A stretch of DNA of 64,000 bases, taken from Pseudoxanthomonas suwonensis 11-1. GTDB lineage: Bacteria; Pseudomonadota; Gammaproteobacteria; Xanthomonadales; Xanthomonadaceae. The stretch lies in contig NC_014924.1 in the NCBI RefSeq assembly GCF_000185965.1, forward strand, positions 62,001-126,000, read 5' to 3'. Made by a program: the position numbers and the translations under genes. Shown piece by piece: positions 42,506 through 54,819 of the stretch (positions are counted from its first letter, which is position 1; every line of letters begins with the position of its first letter). The notes beneath the pieces were generated by a model. The model searched no databases. It was not told the DNA's origin and saw only the letters and a list, made by a program, of their open reading frames with translations.

Positions 42506-43297
42506 TTACTGCGCCGGCATCAACGCCAGCAGGCCGATGCCCAGCAGGATCCGGTAGACGGCGAAGCCGGTGAAGCGGTGGGCCTTGATGTAGCCCATCA
42601 GCCAGCGCACCACGGCGAAGCCGGTGACCGAGGCGGCGGCGAAGGCGATGGCCACGCCGGCCCAGTCCTCGTTGCCGAGGCCGCCTTCCATTGCCAGCTC
42701 CATGAAGGCATAGCCGCTGGCCGCGAACATGGTCGGGATGCCGACCAGGAACACGAACTCGGCCGCCGAGGAGCGGCGGCTGGTACCGGCCAGCATGGCC
42801 ATGAAGATCGCCGCGGCCGAGCGCGAGGTGCCGGGGAACACGCCGGCCACCACCTGGGCCAGGCCGACCAGGATCGCCACCTTCCAGGTGATCGTGGCCA
42901 CGTCCCCGCGCTTTTCGGCGTAGTGCTCGGCCACCAGCATCCACACGCCGCCCAGCACCAGCGCCCAGGCGATGGGGGTCACCGTTTCCGGCAGCTCCCA
43001 GCCGGCAAGGCGCACCGGCAGTCCCACGACCGCGGTGACCAGGAACGCGGCCGCCAGCTTGAACACGTAGTCGCGGTTGGCCGCGTCGCCCAGCCCGGTG
43101 GCCAGTTCCCACAGCCGGCGGCGGAACACCAGGGTCACGGCGAGGATCGCGCCGGCCTGGATGACGATGTTGAAGAAGTCCGAGCGTGCGCCCAGCCAGT
43201 GCTGGGCGATCAGCAGGTGGCCCGTGCTGGAGATGGGCAGGAACTCGGTGAGGCCTTCGAGGATGCCAAGCAGCAGGGCGGAGAGGAGGTCGGACAC
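42506..43297 (-). CDS. uppP: Undecaprenyl-diphosphatase
   Basis: Recycles undecaprenyl diphosphate to the monophosphate carrier for peptidoglycan synthesis and confers bacitracin tolerance (BacA family). The protein has 263 residues and about eight membrane segments. The catalytic motif is GILEGLTEFLPISSTGHL near the N-terminus, and the second is GVFPGTSRSAAAI. The GTG at 43297 is chosen because the family normally starts a few residues before this motif. An ATG at 43345 would add 16 residues; neither has a strong ribosome binding site. It is divergent from glnA. Confidence 0.93.
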   Translation of the reverse strand: MSDLLSALLLGILEGLTEFLPISSTGHLLIAQHWLGARSDFFNIVIQAGAILAVTLVFRRRLWELATGLGDAANRDYVFKLAAAFLVTAVVGLPVRLAGWELPETVTPIAWALVLGGVWMLVAEHYAEKRGDVATITWKVAILVGLAQVVAGVFPGTSRSAAAIFMAMLAGTSRRSSAAEFVFLVGIPTMFAASGYAFMELAMEGGLGNEDWAGVAIAFAAASVTGFAVVRWLMGYIKAHRFTGFAVYRILLGIGLLALMPAQ

Positions 43298-43358
43298 GTG
43301 GGCGATGGGGGTCGTGAGGCGGCTGCTGAGGATACGCGACCTCATGCTGCACTGAAAC

Positions 43359-43410
43359 ATCACCAAATTGGTGCATTAACCGCACCAAAAGAATGCACCG
43401 CTTTGGTGCC
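43359..43410 (+). promoter_or_regulatory. Two NtrC-binding sites before glnA
   Basis: ATCACCAAATTGGTGCA at 43359-43375 and TGCACCGCTTTGGTGCC at 43394-43410 both match the NtrC consensus TGCACCAAAATGGTGCA. A further half-site GCACCAAAA lies between them (43382-43390). Centres are about 130 and 95 bases upstream of the predicted transcription start, close to the enhancer arrangement of E. coli glnAp2. Confidence 0.85.
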
Positions 43411-43469
43411 ATGTCCCCGACTGCGGGACACAGCTCAGTCAAATCAACAACTTGTGATCGCTATCAAGG

Positions 43470-43486
43470 TTGGCACGGACCCTGCT
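43470..43486 (+). promoter_or_regulatory. Sigma-54 promoter of glnA
   Basis: TTGGCACGGACCCTGCT contains the invariant GG (43472-43473) and GC (43484-43485) with exactly ten bases between, and the TGGCACG half is perfect. Transcription would begin near 43497, giving a leader of about 27 bases before the glnA ATG. Confidence 0.88.
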
Positions 43487-43523
43487 ACAGGGAGGGTACC
43501 CATCACCCCGAGGTTGCACAGCG

Positions 43524-45561
<2,038 letters not shown>

Positions 45562-45579
45562 CCCACCCCGGAGAACACC

Positions 45580-47049
45580 ATGAAGACGAAATTCCTGGCC
45601 GGGTGGAAGACCCGGTTCTATACCGTGTGCCTGATGATGCTGGTTTCGGCCCTGGCGACCACCGCCTTCGCCGCGCAAGCGCAGGAAACCGCCGCACCGC
45701 CGCCGACCGCGGAGGTCTCGCCGATCGAGTCCGCCGCCGACGCCACCGCCGACGCTGCCACCGACGCCGCTGCCGCGGTCGGGGACGCGGTGGAGGAAGT
45801 CGCCGCCGCCGGGGAGGCGCCTGCCGAGGAAGAGGCCACCCTCAGCGCCGGCGACACCGCCTGGATGCTGACCTCGACCCTGCTGGTGCTGCTGATGATC
45901 GTGCCCGGCCTGGCCCTGTTCTACGGCGGCCTGGTGCGCAGCAAGAACGTGCTGTCGGTGCTCAGCCAGGTGCTGGTCGTGGCCTCGGTCGTGATCGTGC
46001 TGTGGGCGTTCTACGGCTACAGCGCGGTGTTCACCGAGGGCAACGCCTTCTTCGGCTCGTTCACCGAGAAGTCTTTCCTCAAGGGCATCACCATCGACAG
46101 CCTCAGCGGCAGCATTCCCGAGCTGCTGTTCGTCGCCTTCCAGTCGACCTTCGCCGCCATCACCACCGCCCTGATCGTCGGCGCCTTCGCCGAGCGCATC
46201 AAGTTCAAGGCCGTGCTGCTGTTCTCGGTGCTGTGGTTCACCTTCAGCTACCTGCCGATGGCGCACATCGTGTGGGGCGGCGGCTACCTGGGCGAGCTGG
46301 GCGCGATCGACTTCGCCGGCGGTACCGTGGTGCACATCAACGCCGGCGTGGCCGGCCTGATCGGCGCCTACTTCGTCGGCAGGCGCCTGGGCTTCGGCCA
46401 GACCGCGCTGAAGCCGCACAACGTGCCGTTCACCTTCATCGGCGCCTCGCTGCTGTGGATCGGCTGGTTCGGCTTCAACGCCGGCTCCGCCGCCGCCGCC
46501 GACGGCACCGCCGCGCTGGCCTTCATCAACACCATCCTCGCCACCTCGGCGGCGGTCGTGGGCTGGACCCTGGTCGAGGCCATCAGCAAGGGCAAGCCGT
46601 CCGCGCTGGGCGCCGCCTCGGGCGCGGTCGCCGGCCTGGTCGGCATCACCCCGGCCTGCGGCACCGTCGGTCCGCTGGGCGCGATCGTCATCGGCCTGGC
46701 CGCCGGCGCGATCTGCGTGTGGGGCGTCACCGGCCTGAAGAAGCTGCTGAAGGTCGACGACACCGCCGACGTGTTCGGCGTGCACGGCGTGGGCGGCATC
46801 GTCGGCGCGATCCTGACCGGCGTGTTCACTGCTCCGTCGCTGGGCGGCACCGGTGACGCCGACTTCGCCATCGGCGCCCAGGTCTGGATCCAGGTGGTCA
46901 GCATCGTGTTCACCATCGTCTGGTGCGCCGTGGTCACCATCGCCGCACTGCTGGTCGCCAGGCTGGCCTTCGGCCTGCGCGTGAGCGAAGAGGCCGAGCG
47001 TGTCGGCCTGGACATCAGCTCGCACGGCGAGTCGGCCTACGAGGCCTGA
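45580..47049 (+). CDS. amtB: Ammonium transporter
   Basis: A 489-residue ammonium channel with a cleavable signal peptide (residues 1-31, cut near AFA-AQ). An unusual Ala/Glu/Asp-rich periplasmic extension (about residues 35-88) precedes the first of eleven membrane helices (WMLTSTLLVLLMIVPGLALFYGGL). The conserved pore features include AFAERIKF, the PLAHIVWG-type segment (here PMAHIVWGGG) and DVFGVHGVGGIVGAILTG with a pore histidine. It is co-transcribed with glnK. Ammonium uptake and GlnK sequestration are the expected roles. Confidence 0.95.
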   Translation: MKTKFLAGWKTRFYTVCLMMLVSALATTAFAAQAQETAAPPPTAEVSPIESAADATADAATDAAAAVGDAVEEVAAAGEAPAEEEATLSAGDTAWMLTSTLLVLLMIVPGLALFYGGLVRSKNVLSVLSQVLVVASVVIVLWAFYGYSAVFTEGNAFFGSFTEKSFLKGITIDSLSGSIPELLFVAFQSTFAAITTALIVGAFAERIKFKAVLLFSVLWFTFSYLPMAHIVWGGGYLGELGAIDFAGGTVVHINAGVAGLIGAYFVGRRLGFGQTALKPHNVPFTFIGASLLWIGWFGFNAGSAAAADGTAALAFINTILATSAAVVGWTLVEAISKGKPSALGAASGAVAGLVGITPACGTVGPLGAIVIGLAAGAICVWGVTGLKKLLKVDDTADVFGVHGVGGIVGAILTGVFTAPSLGGTGDADFAIGAQVWIQVVSIVFTIVWCAVVTIAALLVARLAFGLRVSEEAERVGLDISSHGESAYEA

Positions 47050-47057
47050 GCAGCACC

Positions 47058-47084
47058 CGCGCCGCGGCCTCCCGCCGCGGCGCG
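47058..47084 (+). terminator. Hairpin terminator after amtB
   Basis: CGCGCCGCGG and CCGCGGCGCG form a 10-bp stem with a seven-base loop, followed by TCCTTCG. Confidence 0.55.
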
Positions 47085-47257
47085 TCCTTCGCACCACCGC
47101 GGTGGCGCCGCACGGTGCCACCGCCCGATTCCCGCGCGCGGCCCGAGCCGGCAACGCGCCTGCAATGCGCCGAGGTGAACCGTGTTACGCCTTCCAGTCA
47201 CCCACGCGCGCCGGCGGCAGTCCTTGCCACCGTCGCTGCGGGACGGTGCAATGGGGC

Positions 47258-48004
47258 ATGAGCCCGGTCCTGCGCACGCTTCTGCTCCTTGTCTCCTGCC
47301 TCCTGCTTGGCGCATGCACGCATGCGCCGCAGCGCAACCCGCTGGCGGAGTGGTCACCTTCGCCCAACCACGACGCACGCCGGCCGCAGGTCATCGTGCT
47401 GCATGCGACCGAGCAGCGTTCGGTGGCGCAGAGCCTGGACACGCTGCGCACGCGCAACAGCGGTGGGCCGGTGAGCGCGCACTACCTGGTCGGCGCCGAT
47501 GGCAGCCTGCACCAGCTGGTCGAGGACGGTCGCCGCGCCTGGCATGCCGGTGGCGGCAGCTGGGGCACGCTGGCCGAGCTGAACTCGGCGTCCATCGGCA
47601 TCGAGCTGGACAATGACGGTGCCGCTCCTTTCCCGCCCGCACAGATCGACGCGCTGCTGCGCCTGCTCGGCGACCTCTGCGCGCGCCTGGGCATCCCGCC
47701 GCATGCGGTCATCGCCCACGCCGACCTGGCGCCGACCCGCAAGCGCGACCCCGGGCCGCTGTTCCCGTGGCGCCAGCTGGCCGAGGCCGGCTATGGGCTG
47801 TGGCCCGACCCCGCCGACGGGGAGCCGCCTGCCGGTTTCGACCCGTGGCTGGCGATGCAGGCCATCGGCTGGCCGCTGGGCGATCCGGCCGCGGCGGTCC
47901 GCGCCTACCGCCGCCACTACCGCGGCGACGAAGCCGACACCCTCGACGCCGAGGACCTGCGCATCCTGCACTCGCTGGCCATCCAGGCCCGCCGCAGGCG
48001 CTGA
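47258..48004 (+). CDS. N-acetylmuramoyl-L-alanine amidase, lipoprotein (amidase_2 domain)
   Basis: A 248-residue lipoprotein with signal and lipobox LLLGAC (Cys20). The amidase_2 fold is shown by PQVIVLHATEQRS (zinc His), AHYLVGADGSLHQLV, NSASIGIELDN and VIAHADLAPTRKRDPGPLFPW, which supplies the second His and the final Asp-Pro. It cleaves the amide between muramic acid and the stem peptide in recycled or intact peptidoglycan (AmiD/AmpD relatives). It sits between amtB and ntrB without an evident functional link. Confidence 0.9.
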   Translation: MSPVLRTLLLLVSCLLLGACTHAPQRNPLAEWSPSPNHDARRPQVIVLHATEQRSVAQSLDTLRTRNSGGPVSAHYLVGADGSLHQLVEDGRRAWHAGGGSWGTLAELNSASIGIELDNDGAAPFPPAQIDALLRLLGDLCARLGIPPHAVIAHADLAPTRKRDPGPLFPWRQLAEAGYGLWPDPADGEPPAGFDPWLAMQAIGWPLGDPAAAVRAYRRHYRGDEADTLDAEDLRILHSLAIQARRRR

Positions 48005-48035
48005 GCGGCGGCCGGCATCGCCGGCGGGCCCGGCT

Positions 48036-48052
48036 TGCACTAAATTGGTGCA
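48036..48052 (+). promoter_or_regulatory. NtrC-binding site abutting the ntrB start
   Basis: TGCACTAAATTGGTGCA is a near-perfect NtrC palindrome ending immediately before the ATG at 48053. Only 48 bases separate the upstream stop from ntrB. NtrC bound here would block promoter or ribosome access, so autorepression is the likely role, as at the E. coli glnL promoter. Confidence 0.8.
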
Positions 48053-49098
48053 ATGCCCATGACCACCCCCGTGCCCACCCTCGAGCATCTCGCCACCCCG
48101 GTGATCTGGGCCGACGCCCAGGCCAGGATCGCCGGCGTGAACGCTGCCTTCCCGCGCTGGCTGGGGATCGGTCCCAGGCGCCTGGTCGGGCAGCCGCTGG
48201 CGGCGCTGGAGCAGGAGGGCGATGCCCTCGCGCGGTTCCTGGAGCAGGACGAGCGCGAGATCCTGCGCCTGCACCGGATCGCCCTGGGCCTGCCCGGCGA
48301 GGCGCCGCGCCTGGCCGACGGCTGGGTCACCCGGGTCGATGGTGGCTGGCTGCTGGAAGCCCATCCCTGCGACGACCAGTCCCTGCCCGACGCAGCCCAC
48401 GCCCTGCCGGGAGCATTGCAGGCCGCGCTCAAGGGCCTGGCCCACGAGCTGCGCAATCCGCTGGCCGGGCTCAAGGGCGCGGCCCAGCTGCTGTCGCGGC
48501 GCGCCGCCGCGCGCCAGGACGATGCCGGCGAGCGCGAGCTGATCGAGCTGATCGGCTCGGAGATCGGGCGCCTGAGCACCCTGGTCGACCAGCTGCTGTC
48601 GCCGGCGCCGCAGCGCCCGCACGCGCCGCTCAACATCCATGCCGTGCTCGAGCGGGTACTGCGCCTGGCCGAGGCCGAGGGCGGCAAGCCGGTGCGCATG
48701 CAGCGCGACTACGACCCCTCCATCCCCGAGTTCCCCGGCGATGCCGACCGCCTCGCCCAGGCGGTGTGGAACCTGGTCAACAACGCCCTCCAGGCCGGGG
48801 CCACGACCATCATCCTGCGCACCCGCTTCGAGCACGGCCTCAGCATCCGCGAGCACATGCACGCGCGCGCACTGCGGGTGGAGATCGTGGACGACGGCCG
48901 CGGCGTGCCCGAGGAACTGGCCGAACACCTGTTCCTGCCGCTGGTGAGCGGCCGCGCCGAAGGCACCGGCCTGGGCCTGGCCCTGGCCCACCAGGTCGCA
49001 CGCGAGCACCGTGGCTCGCTGACCTTCCGTTCCCGTCCGGGACATACCGTCTTCACCCTGCTATTGCCGCAGGCCGAGCCCGAAGGAGAAACCGCTGC

Positions 49099-49102
<4 letters not shown>
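48053..49102 (+). CDS. ntrB: Nitrogen regulation sensor histidine kinase NtrB
   Basis: A cytosolic two-component kinase/phosphatase of 349 residues that phosphorylates NtrC when nitrogen is limiting and is controlled by PII. An N-terminal PAS domain (residues about 8-115) is followed by the H-box GLAHELRNPLAGLKGAAQLL, the N-box AVWNLVNNALQAGA and the G-boxes VDDGRGVP and GTGLGLALAHQV. There is no membrane segment, as expected for NtrB. The ATG at 48059 is an alternative start that would leave a few bases between the NtrC site and the codon. The stop overlaps ntrC as ATGA. Confidence 0.95.
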
Positions 49103-50526
<1,424 letters not shown>

Positions 50527-50596
50527 GCCGGCGCGGTTCATCCCGTCGATGCGCGCGGGCGGCTATCCTCGGCCGCCCCGATATACCGAGGAGCCG

Positions 50597-51175
50597 ATGA
50601 TGCGTATCGCCCGTGCCTGCCTTGCCACCTCCGGCCTGCTGCTGCTGGCCGCCTGCAGCACCACCGCGCCGGTCGCGACCACGCCGCCGCCGGCGGCCCA
50701 GCCCGCGGCGGTCAGCACCGCGCAGGAAGCCAGCGTGGCCCTGGCCTCCGCCTCCGGCAGCCGCGTCAGCGGCAAGCTGAGCCTGGTGCCGATGGCCGGC
50801 GGGGTGCACGTGCGCGGCGAAGTCGGCGGGCTCGCCCCCAACGGCCAGTTCGGCTTCCACGTCCACGAGAAGGGCGACTGCAGTGCCGCCGACGCCACCA
50901 GCGCCGGCAGCCATTTCAATCCGGCCGGCGCCCAGCATGGCCGCGCCGGCAGCGGCGCCCACCACGGCGGCGACATGGACAACCTCGCCAGTAATGCCGA
51001 GGGCGTGGCCGTGGTCGACCGCCACCTGCACGGCGTCACCCTGGGTGGCGGTGCCGCCAACGACATCGCCGGCCGCGCGGTGATCGTCCACGCCGATGCC
51101 GACGACTACCACAGCCAGCCCACCGGCAACGCCGGCGCGCGCGTGGCCTGCGGGGTGATCAAGGTGGTGCGCTGA
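50597..51175 (+). CDS. sodC: Cu/Zn superoxide dismutase, lipoprotein
   Basis: A 192-residue periplasmic or outer-membrane-anchored Cu/Zn dismutase. The signal ends in lipobox LLLAAC (Cys20), followed by a Thr/Pro/Ala linker. Metal ligands are in FGFHVHEKGDC (two copper His and the disulfide Cys), HFNPAGAQHG, AHHGGDMDN (zinc His and Asp) and DIAGRAVIVHADADDYH (copper His). The second disulfide Cys is in ARVACGVI. It has a GAGGAG site before the tandem ATG codons. It detoxifies superoxide outside the cytoplasm. Confidence 0.95.
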   Translation: MMRIARACLATSGLLLLAACSTTAPVATTPPPAAQPAAVSTAQEASVALASASGSRVSGKLSLVPMAGGVHVRGEVGGLAPNGQFGFHVHEKGDCSAADATSAGSHFNPAGAQHGRAGSGAHHGGDMDNLASNAEGVAVVDRHLHGVTLGGGAANDIAGRAVIVHADADDYHSQPTGNAGARVACGVIKVVR

Positions 51176-51306
51176 GAGCGGCCTGGCCCTCTCCCGAAGG
51201 AGCAAAAGGGGAGCAGTGGGTCCACGGGTCCGCGCTCCCTGAGCGTGTTCGCATTGGCCTCAGGGGCCAGATGCGGAGCGGGGTCAAGGACAGGCTTGGT
51301 AGTGAT

Positions 51307-51407
51307 GCGGGTCCAGGACCCGCTGCGCATCCAGCCGCGCCCGTAGTGGCGCGGCTACCGGTTGCGTGGCTGGCACCCGGACCTCACCCCTCTCCCCTTG
51401 GAGAGGG
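51307..51407. repeat. Three hairpins between sodC and a converging gene
   Basis: GCGGGTCC-A-GGACCCGC (51307-51323), AGCCGCGCC-CGTAGT-GGCGCGGCT (51333-51356) and CCCTCTCC-CCTT-GGAGAGGG (51388-51407) follow one another in the 241-base gap. The last resembles the CCCTCTCCC-type elements common between genes in this family. They could terminate both converging transcripts; no gene is seen in the gap. Confidence 0.55.
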
Positions 51408-51416
51408 CGGCAATCA

Positions 51417-52304
51417 TCACCCGGCCTGCGAAAGCAGCTCCCGCGCATCCTGCCGGCCATCGGCGTGGACGTAGAGCACCGGGATGCCGTGGGCTTCCAG
51501 TACCGCGGCCAGCTGGCGCTGGCGGGCAAGGAACATCTCGTAGACCTTCTGCAGGCGGTCGCACTCGCCTTCGCCGGGAGTGCCGCCGTGGTAGTGCGCG
51601 CACCAGCCGGCCGGGTCGAACAGGGCCATGCGCGCCTCGCCGCGTTCCAGGCGCAGCAGCGGCTCGGGACCCTGGTCCAGCCATTCCACCGTGGCCGGCG
51701 ACAGCAGCGCCGCCTCGACCAGGTTCCACAGCGGGGTCAGGCCCTGGTTCTCGTACTGCATGGCCATCATCGCGGCCAGGTCGTGGGCGCTGAGGTAGCG
51801 GGCATGCTCGATCCGGGCCTGGAAACCGTCCTGGGCCAGCAGCGCGGTGTCCGCGCCGGCCATGCCCTGCGGCAGCAGCTGGTCCTCCAGCGCGCCGGAC
51901 ACGACCTCCAGCACCTGCGCGTCGCCGGCGAGGATGAAGGGCAGGATGCGCAGGCCGCCGCCGGTCAGGGCCGGGTCGGCCTGCAGGGGCAGCGGGATCT
52001 CACCCGCGGCATCGGCACCGAAGGCGACCACGCGCGGGCCCTCGTTGCCGCCGGGCGCGCGCTGGTGCAGTTCCTCCAGGCGGCGGTGCAGCGACCAGCC
52101 CGGGCGCAGCGCCTCGGCCGGATCGAAATGCGCAGCGGCGAGCACGAGGTCCAGCGAGGCGATGTCCGGCACCAGCCGGGCCAGGTCGCGGCCCACGGCA
52201 ACGGCCAGCGCACCGGCCTCGTCCTGGGTGAGGGCGGCGCGGCCGGGAACCTGGCCGCCGGCCAGCTCGAGCGCGAACACGCCACGGAACACGGGATCAG
52301 CCAC
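51417..52304 (-). CDS. Conserved-looking protein of unknown function, 295 residues
   Basis: The reading frame has normal codon use and a good GGAGG site 5-8 bases before the GTG at 52304, so it is a real gene, but I do not recognise its family. It is acidic, soluble, without signal or membrane segments. Notable segments are DLARLVPDIASLDLVLAAAHFDPAE, MMAMQYENQGLTPLWNLVEAALL and a C-terminal helix-rich part with YEMFLARQRQLAAVLEAHGIPVLYVHADGRQDA. It converges with sodC and is divergent from the thiolase gene. Confidence 0.75.
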   Translation of the reverse strand: MADPVFRGVFALELAGGQVPGRAALTQDEAGALAVAVGRDLARLVPDIASLDLVLAAAHFDPAEALRPGWSLHRRLEELHQRAPGGNEGPRVVAFGADAAGEIPLPLQADPALTGGGLRILPFILAGDAQVLEVVSGALEDQLLPQGMAGADTALLAQDGFQARIEHARYLSAHDLAAMMAMQYENQGLTPLWNLVEAALLSPATVEWLDQGPEPLLRLERGEARMALFDPAGWCAHYHGGTPGEGECDRLQKVYEMFLARQRQLAAVLEAHGIPVLYVHADGRQDARELLSQAG

Positions 52305-52472
52305 GCACGGCCTCCTGCTTGCGGCTGCCATTGCGGCACCGGTGGGCGCCATTCATCGCGAAGTCGGTCTGCATCGTTGGCCGCCTGACGGCTGGGGGAT
52401 ACACTTCGGCCATTATGCATTCGGTCGCGTATGCAGACCGTGTCCACGATGGAACCCACCCGAGGTCATCCC

Positions 52473-53750
52473 ATGCCGTCCACCCGCCCCGTCGCCATCA
52501 TCGGCGGCGTCCGCATCCCGTTCTGCCGCCAGAACACCGCCTATTCCGACGTGGGCAACCTTGGAATGTCGGTCCGTACCCTGGGGGCCCTGGTCGAGCG
52601 CTTCGGCCTGCACGGGCAGCAGCTGGGCGAAGTCGCGATGGGCGCCGTGATCAAGCATTCCTCGGACTGGAACCTGGGCCGCGAGGCGGCGCTATCCTCC
52701 GGCCTGTCGCCGCTGACCCCGGGCATCACCATGCAGCGCGCCTGCGGCACCAGCCTGGACACCATCATCACCGTGGCCAACAAGATCGCCGTCGGCCAGA
52801 TCGAGTCGGGCATCGGTGGCGGCTCGGACACCACCTCCGACGTGCCGATCGTCTACGGCAAGAAGCTGCGCGCGCGCCTGCTGGCCGCCAACCGCGGCAA
52901 GACCTTCAAGGACAAGCTGGCCGCGTTCGCCGGTTTCCGCCCGTCCGAGCTCAAGCCGGAGTTCCCGGGCGTGGCCGAGCCGCGCACCGGCAAGAGCATG
53001 GGCGACCACTGCGAGGACATGGCCAAGCAGTGGAACATCTCGCGCGACTCGCAGGACGAGTGGGCCGTCTCGTCCCACAGGAAGCTGGCCGCGGCCTATG
53101 AGCGCGGCTTCTTCTCCGACCTGGTCGCCCCGTTCCGCGGCGTCGAGCGCGACAACATCCTGCGTCCGGACACCTCGCTGGAGAAGCTGGCCACGCTGAA
53201 GCCGGCGTTCGACAAGACCTCCGGCCGCGGCACCCTGACCGCCGCCAACTCCACCCCGCTGACCGACGGCGCCTCCGCGGTGCTGCTGGCCTCGGAGGGG
53301 TGGGCGCGCGCCCATGGCCACGAGCCGCTGGCCTACCTGCGCGACGCCCACGTGGCGGCGGTGGACTTCGTCCATGGCGAAGGCCTGCTGATGGCCCCGA
53401 CCGTGGCCGTGGCCGAGATGCTCAAGCGCAACAACCTCACCCTGCAGGATTTCGACATCTACGAGATCCACGAGGCCTTCGCCGCCCAGGTGCTGTGCAC
53501 CCTGCGCGCCTGGGAGAGCGAGGACTACTGCCGCACCCGCCTGGGCCTGGATGCGCCGCTGGGCAGGATCGACCCGGAGAAGATCAACCCGGTCGGCTCC
53601 TCGCTGGCCACCGGCCACCCGTTCGCCGCCACCGGCGCGCGCGTGATCGCCACCGCCGCCAAGCAGCTGGCCGAGCGCGGCGGCGGCCGTGCCCTGGTCT
53701 CGATCTGCACCGCCGGCGGCATGGGCGTGGTGGCGATCGTCGAGCGCTGA
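52473..53750 (+). CDS. Acetyl-CoA C-acyltransferase (thiolase, FadI-like)
   Basis: A 425-residue thiolase that cleaves 3-ketoacyl-CoA with CoA or condenses acetyl-CoA. The acyl-enzyme cysteine is in MQRACGTSLDT, the His in NPVGSSLATGHPFAATGAR, and the second cysteine in SICTAGGMGVVA. The YEIHEAFAAQVLC segment is typical. Length fits the FadI subgroup of beta-oxidation, but no fadJ partner is adjacent. The ATG at 52473 is preferred because GAGGT lies 6 bases upstream; ATGs at 52431 and 52449 give non-conserved extensions. A very strong terminator follows. Confidence 0.92.
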   Translation: MPSTRPVAIIGGVRIPFCRQNTAYSDVGNLGMSVRTLGALVERFGLHGQQLGEVAMGAVIKHSSDWNLGREAALSSGLSPLTPGITMQRACGTSLDTIITVANKIAVGQIESGIGGGSDTTSDVPIVYGKKLRARLLAANRGKTFKDKLAAFAGFRPSELKPEFPGVAEPRTGKSMGDHCEDMAKQWNISRDSQDEWAVSSHRKLAAAYERGFFSDLVAPFRGVERDNILRPDTSLEKLATLKPAFDKTSGRGTLTAANSTPLTDGASAVLLASEGWARAHGHEPLAYLRDAHVAAVDFVHGEGLLMAPTVAVAEMLKRNNLTLQDFDIYEIHEAFAAQVLCTLRAWESEDYCRTRLGLDAPLGRIDPEKINPVGSSLATGHPFAATGARVIATAAKQLAERGGGRALVSICTAGGMGVVAIVER

Positions 53751-53773
53751 GCCAGCGGCACCAGGGTTCGACT

Positions 53774-53806
53774 GCAGAAGGCGGCCGGATGGCCGCCTTC
53801 TGCTTT
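53774..53806 (+). terminator. Rho-independent terminator after the thiolase gene
   Basis: GCAGAAGGCGGCC pairs with GGCCGCCTTCTGC over 13 perfect base pairs around a GGAT loop (53774-53803), followed by TTTCC. Confidence 0.88.
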
Positions 53807-53862
53807 CCAGGGCGCCGCACCAGCCTGCTATCGTCCGCCCAGGCACCCACGGAGGGGCGGCA

Positions 53863-54798
53863 ATGAAGGCAGGCGCGGTGGCAGTGGCGGTCCTGGGCAT
53901 GCTGGCGGTCACGCCGGCGGCCGGGGCGATGACGGTCTTCCCGATGGAGCACACCTGCCCGCTGGGCGGCGAACGCTTTACCCAGGACACGGTGATGTCG
54001 GGCACGGCGTTCGGGCATTACCTCGATGGCCGGGGCTTCGGACCGATCGCTTCGCCGTGGCCGCTGGTGGAATGCCCTGGCAATGGCTTCCCCATCTACA
54101 GGCACGACTTCAGCAAGGCCGAGCTCGGGCAGCTGGCGCCGCTCATCGCCAGCGACGCCTACCAGCGCATGCGCAAGGACGAAACCCAGTACTGGCGGCT
54201 GGGGTGGCTGCTCGAACGGCTGCAGGCACCACTGGAAGAACAGGCGGCCGTCCTGCGCCAGGCAACCTGGGAGGCCTCGCCGGAGCAGTATCCGCGCTAT
54301 GTCGCGGCCGCGGCCGGCATCCATGCCCGGCTGTGCCCGGAGGACGCACCGCAGCAGGACCTGGAGTGGATCCACTGCCAGGCGATGCTGGGCGAATGGG
54401 AGCGGCGCGGAGGGCGCTTGGACGAGGCCCGCGACCGCTTCCAGCGGCTGCAGCCACTGTTGCCGGGCGAGGCTTCCGGCGCGGAGGAAGCCCGCCGGCG
54501 TACCCAGCTGGCAGCCGAGGTGGAGCAGCAGCTTGGCCTGGTCGAAGCCGGGAACACGCTGGCGGTGCTGGCCGTGGATGCCTTTGCGCCGGAGCGCCAG
54601 GGCGAAGCCCCGGCCGTCGCGGAAGGCCTGGCGCCCGGTGAGGCTGCGAGCGAGGAGGAGGCCTGGGCGGCGGTCGAGGCTGCACTCGCGGCGGCGTCCG
54701 CAGCCGCCGACGCGGCTGCGGACGCCACGGCTGAAGCCCCGCAGGCAGGGGAAGACGTGCCGGAAACGGCAGGACCTGGAAAGGCCGATCCGCGTTGA
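53863..54798 (+). CDS. Exported protein of unknown function with DUF2225-like N-terminus
   Basis: A 311-residue protein with a signal peptide (residues 1-22). The mature N-terminus, TCPLGGERFTQDTVMSG ... LVECPGNGFPIY, has the layout of the zinc-ribbon start of DUF2225 proteins (CPVCG...CPxCG), but the second cysteine of each pair is missing, so metal binding is doubtful. A helical region with TPR-like spacing follows (residues 70-220), then an Ala/Glu-rich low-complexity tail (about 245-311). It starts with GGAGGGG 9 bases upstream. Function is unknown. Confidence 0.75.
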   Translation: MKAGAVAVAVLGMLAVTPAAGAMTVFPMEHTCPLGGERFTQDTVMSGTAFGHYLDGRGFGPIASPWPLVECPGNGFPIYRHDFSKAELGQLAPLIASDAYQRMRKDETQYWRLGWLLERLQAPLEEQAAVLRQATWEASPEQYPRYVAAAAGIHARLCPEDAPQQDLEWIHCQAMLGEWERRGGRLDEARDRFQRLQPLLPGEASGAEEARRRTQLAAEVEQQLGLVEAGNTLAVLAVDAFAPERQGEAPAVAEGLAPGEAASEEEAWAAVEAALAAASAAADAAADATAEAPQAGEDVPETAGPGKADPR

Positions 54799-54819
54799 CG
54801 CCGCACCCGCGGCGGTGGG

